Origin: Tetracladium setigerum
Lineage: Eukaryota > Ascomycota > Leotiomycetes > Helotiales
DNA length: 64,000 bases
Assembly: GCA_031472005.1 (NCBI GenBank)
Contig: PZJY01000005.1
Location: forward strand, 372,001-436,000
Direction: 5' to 3'
The notes under the pieces are model-generated. The model had not been told where the DNA came from and made no database searches. It saw only the letters and a program-made list of their open reading frames with translations. This document shows positions 59,510-64,000 of this stretch, one piece after another. Numbering within the stretch: the stretch's first letter is position 1; every line of letters begins with the position of its first letter. A program made the translations under genes and the position numbers.

Positions 59510-60636
59510 ATGTCCGACAACGAGCCCATCTCCGATGCCTCAGAAGACGAAATGGCAGCCTTCATGGGCTTCTCCACATTCGGCAAGGCCCCTGCAGCCA
59601 AAAAACGAAAATTCAATCCCCAAACCGATTCATTCGTTGAGGGCGAGGAATTGAATAAGATTGATCGCGGGGGCAAGAAAGGGAAGGGAAGTGGTGGGAA
59701 TGAGGTTCCATTGGGGAAGAGTAGAGTTATAGGCTCTGGATCTGGATCTGGATCATCGGGTGATGGTGGAAAGATGGAGGGCGTCAGGCATTTGGGAATG
59801 GGTATTGGAGGAATGAATTTACCTGCGCCTAGAGCGCGAGAGGAATTGGTTGGTGCAGAGGAGGAAGGAGGGGGTGTTGATTTGAACTTCCCGCCCGGAG
59901 AAGATGTCGTGTTTCTGTCTCGCCTCCTCGGAATTCAGAAGAAGACGATGAAAACGGACCGAGATATATGAACACTAGTCTCCCGCCCCACGAACAGCTC
60001 TTCGCTCTTCTCCCCGAGAGATCAAGAAGATGACGAAGGGCCACGATATATGGATACCAGTCTTCCAGCTCCAACTAATGAACCGGCGTATATGGACAGC
60101 AGCCTTCCCGCACCAACAACCGTGTATCACACTATTGACGCTCCTAGTGTCGTCCCTCCTACGTCAGAAAATGCAATTGATGATGCTGAAGCGAGGGAAA
60201 TGCAAGAGAGGATTGACAGGATTATGGCTTCGATCCAACCAGAATCAGAATCAGAATCAATAGGAGCAGCACCTGGGACGGAAAATAGATCTTCGAGAAC
60301 GACGATTCCGTTTATGCCCCCTCCTTCTCCGCTTCATGCTGGGTTACCTTCAAAACGGAGTTTTCAGGTGCGCAGATGAGGAACGGATTACCTGCTAGAC
60401 CGGACTTCAATGCTGGTGCTGGGAGAGGTGGGTTGAAGAGAGGGAGGGGAATGAGTGATGCGGGGAGTTATGCTTCGTCTAGTAGTGGGAGGCAGAGGGG
60501 GGAGAGGAATGAAGAGTGGTATATTGGGTATTATGATCCTGCGTTTAATGAGAATCCGTGGGCTAGATTGGAGGCGGAACGGGGTTTGGAGAGTGTTGGT
60601 AGTTGGGTTGAGCGGCCACAGAGAGAAGTGAGATGA
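59510..60636 (+). CDS. Uncharacterised nuclear-type protein, three frame breaks
   Basis: The start is MSDNEPISDASEDEMAAFMG, then FGKAPAAKKRKFNP with a classic basic nuclear localisation signal, a Gly/Ser linker with GSGSGSGSS, and two copies of a PRYMxTSLP unit. The C-terminal RNEEWYIGYYDPAFNENPW is well ordered and probably the conserved core. Reading through needs a T added at 59912-59914 (giving VVFSVSPPRNSEEDDENGP), an adjustment near 59986-59989 (C4, net minus one or plus two) and a T added at 60361-60364 (joining KRSF to SGAQMRNGLP). With these changes the protein is about 376 residues. I do not recognise the family and make no functional call beyond probable nuclear location. Confidence 0.65.
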
Positions 60637-60799
60637 GATAGATGATGTGAGTTGTGTTGTATGTGCCGGATTTCATTGCGACGTGGAACAGGTTTTTGGT
60701 GCATGGAATTCGCATGGCATAGGAGGAGGAAAGGTGTATGATACCACGGACATTGAATTATAAACACTTCAGCCAACTTGTAAATCAATTTTTACCAGT
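60637..60799. other. Short 3'-3' spacer
   Basis: Converging ends of the unknown nuclear protein and SPB4; nothing else was seen. Confidence 0.5.
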
Positions 60800-62711
60800 C
60801 TAATCAAACCCTTGAAACTCCTCCTCGGGCTCCGCATTCTTCTTCCTAACCTGCCTAATCAACTCCTGCAGTTTCTCCTCTTCGGCCTTCTCCTCCTCCG
60901 TCATCGCCCCAATCCTCTCCGCCTCCCTCTTCCTCTTCTTCTTCTCCCTTCTCACCTCCTTCTCACTCTGCTGCTCATGTTTCTGACTCCACGCCTCCCT
61001 CATCTTCCTCTTCTTCATCACCTCTTCACTCACAGGCTCTCTCACCTTGGTCTTCTCTTCCTCCATCGCTACTCGCCTCGCCTTCTCCCTCACTTTATCC
61101 TTGTACTCATAATTCGCCATATCGATTTTGATTCCCAAGAACTTATCGCCCTCCCAAGTCTTTAGCTCAGGCATTTTAGGGAGTCGAATCAGGCCCCACG
61201 CATTGCCCAGATCAGTCCAGTCCGACTCCGCGACACGAAAGATACTACTGGCTTGATGTTTTGAGTACGCTTGTACCCAGGACACAAATCCTCTCTGGCC
61301 CTTATCATACAATGCCCTATCCGCTAGAACTTCCTTTCTCATTTTCGACGTAACGAGTTTCGCGTCCTCATCTGTGATAATGACATTGGGTTTTTGCAGT
61401 GGTGTGATGGGAGTTTTCCGGATCTCGAGAAATCCAATGTAATCTTCCTCTCGGCCAGGCTGAAGGAATATAACGCTCAATCCGCGACGTCCGGCTCGGC
61501 CTGCGCGACCACAGCGGTGGATAAAGACTTTGGGGTCAGAGGGTGGGTCGATCTGCACGACGAGGTCAACTTGCGGGATATCGAGACCACGGGCGGCAAC
61601 ATCGGTTGTTAAGAGGATGGTGGGTGAGACTGCAGTGATGTATTTGGCGAAGTTGCGCTGGCGCACGTTCGGTGGGTGTTTACCGTGGAGTGGGATTAAA
61701 GAGAATTGTGTTGGAAGGAGTGCGGTAAGGATGTGTTGGAAATAGTCAACTGCTGCGCAAGTGGAGAGGTAGATGATTGACTTCTGGGGTGTGGGATCGA
61801 GTTGTGAGAGGAGAGAAAGAAGACCAGGAAATTTGTGGCTCGGTGGAGTGAGTAGGTAGGACATCTGGAGACTGGCTGGGGTCCGTCTATCGTCTCCGGA
61901 GGCGTTCTTTACTTTGACTGCGATTTTGACGGGGTTGCGGAGACCGACTCGGATAATTTCTCCTACGGCCTCGCTGACGCTTGCGCTGAAGAGACCGGTT
62001 CTTCTTTGCTTGGGGAGGCGGCCGATGATCTTTTGGATGTCGTCTTTGAATCCTAGATCTAAAAGTCTGTCTGCTTCATCGAGTACTAGAGCCTCAAAAG
62101 ATGATTGAGAACAATGCACGTGGGGGGATGAAAGTAGCTCCAAAAGTCGTCCAGGTGTTGAGATCAAAAGATTAGGGCTATTCTTCAGAAATCTGCTCAG
62201 ATCTTGCGCTGGAGTCGTTGTTCCTCCTAACAGTAATTGCGGTTGCACAGTGTGCTTGGTAAATGATCTTTTCATAAATCCATCTTCAGACGGCCGTAGA
62301 CCTTCAGCCGAAGGCTCATGAAAAGCGAGTAGAGAGATGAGCACTGCATGGATTTGAGTTGCCAGTTCTCGAGTTGGGGAGACGATGATTGCACCAATAT
62401 GGTGTTTCTTGAGAGGTTCCTCCATTCGGAGCAGTTTCTCTACTACAGGAATGAGGAAGGCAAGAGTTTTCCCACTTCCAGTTACAGCCTGAAAGATGTT
62501 AGTCATTGGATTTGAAGGTTAAGGAAGAAGATCTCAATACCTCTACAACTACATCTTTGTTGCCCATGAACAGAGGAATCGTTGAAGCTTGAACTGGAGT
62601 CATTCTCGCGAAACCCATCGCGGTAATGGCGTCCAAAACCCATTCTGCTAATGGAGGAGTCAAAGCATCCCAGGCTCTGGGATCCCTCTTCTTCTCTAGT
62701 TCGAGAGCCAT
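60800..62711 (-). CDS. SPB4: ATP-dependent rRNA helicase Spb4 (DEAD box)
   Basis: Exons 62711-62541 and 62488-60800 with a 52-bp intron give 619 residues, the usual Spb4 length, with no frame break. Helicase motifs in order: Q-motif MTPVQASTIPLF, motif I AVTGSGKT (the intron lies immediately before it), SPTRELATQ, DEAD, SAS as motif III, TTDVAARGLDIP and HRCGRAGRAGR. The C-terminal domain (KTWEGDKFLGIKIDMANYEY) and the Lys/Glu-rich tail are typical of Spb4, which acts in the nucleolus on 27S pre-rRNA during 60S ribosomal subunit assembly. It is divergent from the gene at 63434. Confidence 0.95.
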
Positions 62712-63433
62712 TCTGTGCTGAGAATTCTGACGATGGTTTGTCGTGCAGCAGTAAACAACAAATCTAGAATCTCAAAATTTCTCCCTATCAGTTTCTTATC
62801 GGGCCTTGGCACCAAATAGCACTTGTCTTGGCGGTGTCTCGCATGTTGATGTCACTTTAAGAACATCACAAACTCTTTCAATTGTGACCAAAATTTACCG
62901 CCAAATAATCCTTACATTCTATCTTTCTCATCTACTTCTGGAGATACTCAAACGTGAAAATTGGCCATCAGCAGCATCATCGCAGCCAAATATTCGACGG
63001 ATCTAGCTGTTCACGTGCCAAATTCGTGGCTTTGCTCGCCTGTCAGCTGCAGATTATTTACTTGGGCTTGCTATCAGCGGAAGGCTCTGCGTCTGCCTCT
63101 TCGTCTTCTTCCTCTTCTATCTCCTTCTCTCCGCATCCTACTCTCCGTCTCGCACTCCGTCCTCCTACCTCCTATATTTGTGCGCCGTCCGGTGCGCAAA
63201 TAGACAATATACTTCCCCACGTCAAACATGAAGCGCAGTCTTGCTCTGCAGCCTTCGATCCGCTGGAGCCAATAGCCTCACTACTGCTTGCATCCTCAAC
63301 TTCTCAGCCCTTCGAAACACGCGCCTCGCGAAAAGATAAACATCTCCACTCTACAAACTGGCTCTTAAGATTTGCACATTTCCACCATTATATCACTGGT
63401 GCTATTCGAAGCCCATCACTTCCACCCTTCAGT
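62712..63433. promoter_or_regulatory. Divergent promoter region of SPB4 and the DGK1-like gene
   Basis: A 722-bp region with a CACGTG E-box at about 63015 and a TC-rich leader (63090-63160) before the start at 63434. One long plus-strand frame crosses it but has no domain features and merges into the next gene's first exon. Confidence 0.45.
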
Positions 63434-64000
63434 ATGTCGAGACGCTCATCCGCTGTCCCGGCACTTCCGAGAGTCATCTCGCCCTCTCCAACACCGTCAG
63501 AAACGAAGGAATCGCAGGATGGATACTTGTAAGTCCTAACTTTATATACGTCTGTGCTAGTTTGTGCGAGAAAGTTCTCTGCCCAACGAGTGCTTCCATC
63601 CTCCCCCCGCCTCCCCTCTCTCCCCCCGCCCACATCACCTTAGGCCGTAGCAAATGCTAATATCTTTGCAGCGGGCCCACGACCAGATCTGCGAAGAAGA
63701 AGGCGACAGCGGCGCAGGTCGTGATAACCGAGGAGGTCGATGAGGGGAGTGACTCAAACGACGAGTTAAGGCGCGCAAGGTCGAGGAGCAGAAGCCCGAT
63801 GAAGACACGAAAACTTACCGCCCTCACACCTGCGAAAGCGAGTGCCCCAAAATCCAAACCAGTCCCTCTAGCAGTACCAAATGGGAACTCGAATGGACAT
63901 CTCTCACCTGCGAGCGCGAGTCCAGGTTGGAGTTGGAGGGATTTCAGTCGTAGTCCGAGTCCACTAGGTCTGATTCCTATCCACAGGCAATGGAGATCAT
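63434..64000 (+). CDS. N-terminal part of a probable CTP-dependent diacylglycerol kinase (DGK1-like)
   Basis: Exon 1 is 63434-63528 and exon 2 begins at 63672 and runs off the right edge; the intron at 63529-63671 is GT-AG and the joined codon is Phe. The visible 141 or so residues are basic and Ser/Pro-rich: MSRRSSAVPALPRVISPSP, RRARSRSRSPMKTRKL, then SPGWSWRDFSRSPSPLGLIP and HRQW. The SPLGLIPIHRQW stretch just before the edge is how I remember fungal Dgk1 homologues entering their membrane domain (ER/nuclear-envelope enzyme making phosphatidate from diacylglycerol and CTP). The catalytic domain is not in the window, so the call rests on this short stretch. Extending the sequence would settle it. 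Confidence 0.5.

Noticed and set aside
1..64000. Search for tRNA, rRNA, CRISPR or prokaryotic operon features
   Set aside because: No convincing cloverleaf or rRNA segment was seen by eye, and the window is eukaryotic, so CRISPR arrays and operons are not expected.

Overview
This window looks like nuclear DNA of a filamentous ascomycete (Pezizomycotina). Genes are interrupted by short GT-AG introns of about 48-120 bp, intergenic DNA is rich in microsatellites, and the gene set includes a fungal-type UDP-galactopyranose mutase, a hybrid histidine kinase, an LTE1-like exchange factor and AT-rich islands that look RIP-mutated. The protein flavour suggests Leotiomycetes (Helotiales), but that is an impression rather than a measured placement.

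Layout. 1-3375: divergent pair of UDP-galactopyranose mutase (partial, minus) and a TPT-family nucleotide-sugar transporter (plus), the galactofuranose pair known from Aspergillus. 5331-11789: a giant PAS hybrid histidine kinase (minus). 15161-17777: an M13 metallopeptidase. 20066-24346: a large low-complexity nuclear-type protein. 24601-25108: degenerate tandem repeats. 25861-27365: a beta-hydroxyacid dehydrogenase with a duplicated C-terminal domain. 27.6-34.0 kb is an accessory island: a fold-back repeat, an LTR-like sequence, a zinc-finger protein divergent from an Mx/Vps1-like dynamin GTPase, an AT-rich block and a truncated zinc-finger relic. 34208-34838: a secreted lipocalin-like protein. 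37242-45350: GH47 mannosidase, Sec18/NSF, a LENG1-like Cir_N protein and an unknown protein. 46841-52195: LTE1-like RasGEF. 52196-57588: 5.4 kb without a recognisable gene. 57589-64000: adenosine/adenine deaminase-like protein, an unknown nuclear protein, the Spb4 rRNA helicase and the start of a probable DGK1-type diacylglycerol kinase.

The strongest whole-window signal is technical. At least ten sites in nine otherwise convincing genes need one extra base, nearly always in a short homopolymer, to keep the frame. This points to systematic homopolymer under-calling in the assembly rather than many pseudogenes. Genes without such a break include the transporter, the dehydrogenase, the dynamin, the lipocalin, Sec18 and Spb4.

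By function, several genes serve the secretory and glycosylation route (UGM, UDP-Galf transporter, GH47 mannosidase, Sec18, dynamin). Others serve signalling (histidine kinase, RasGEF) or RNA and ribosome biogenesis (Cir_N protein, Spb4). The best candidate for something undescribed is the zinc-finger/dynamin divergent pair at 29143-32832, inside the repeat-bounded island.
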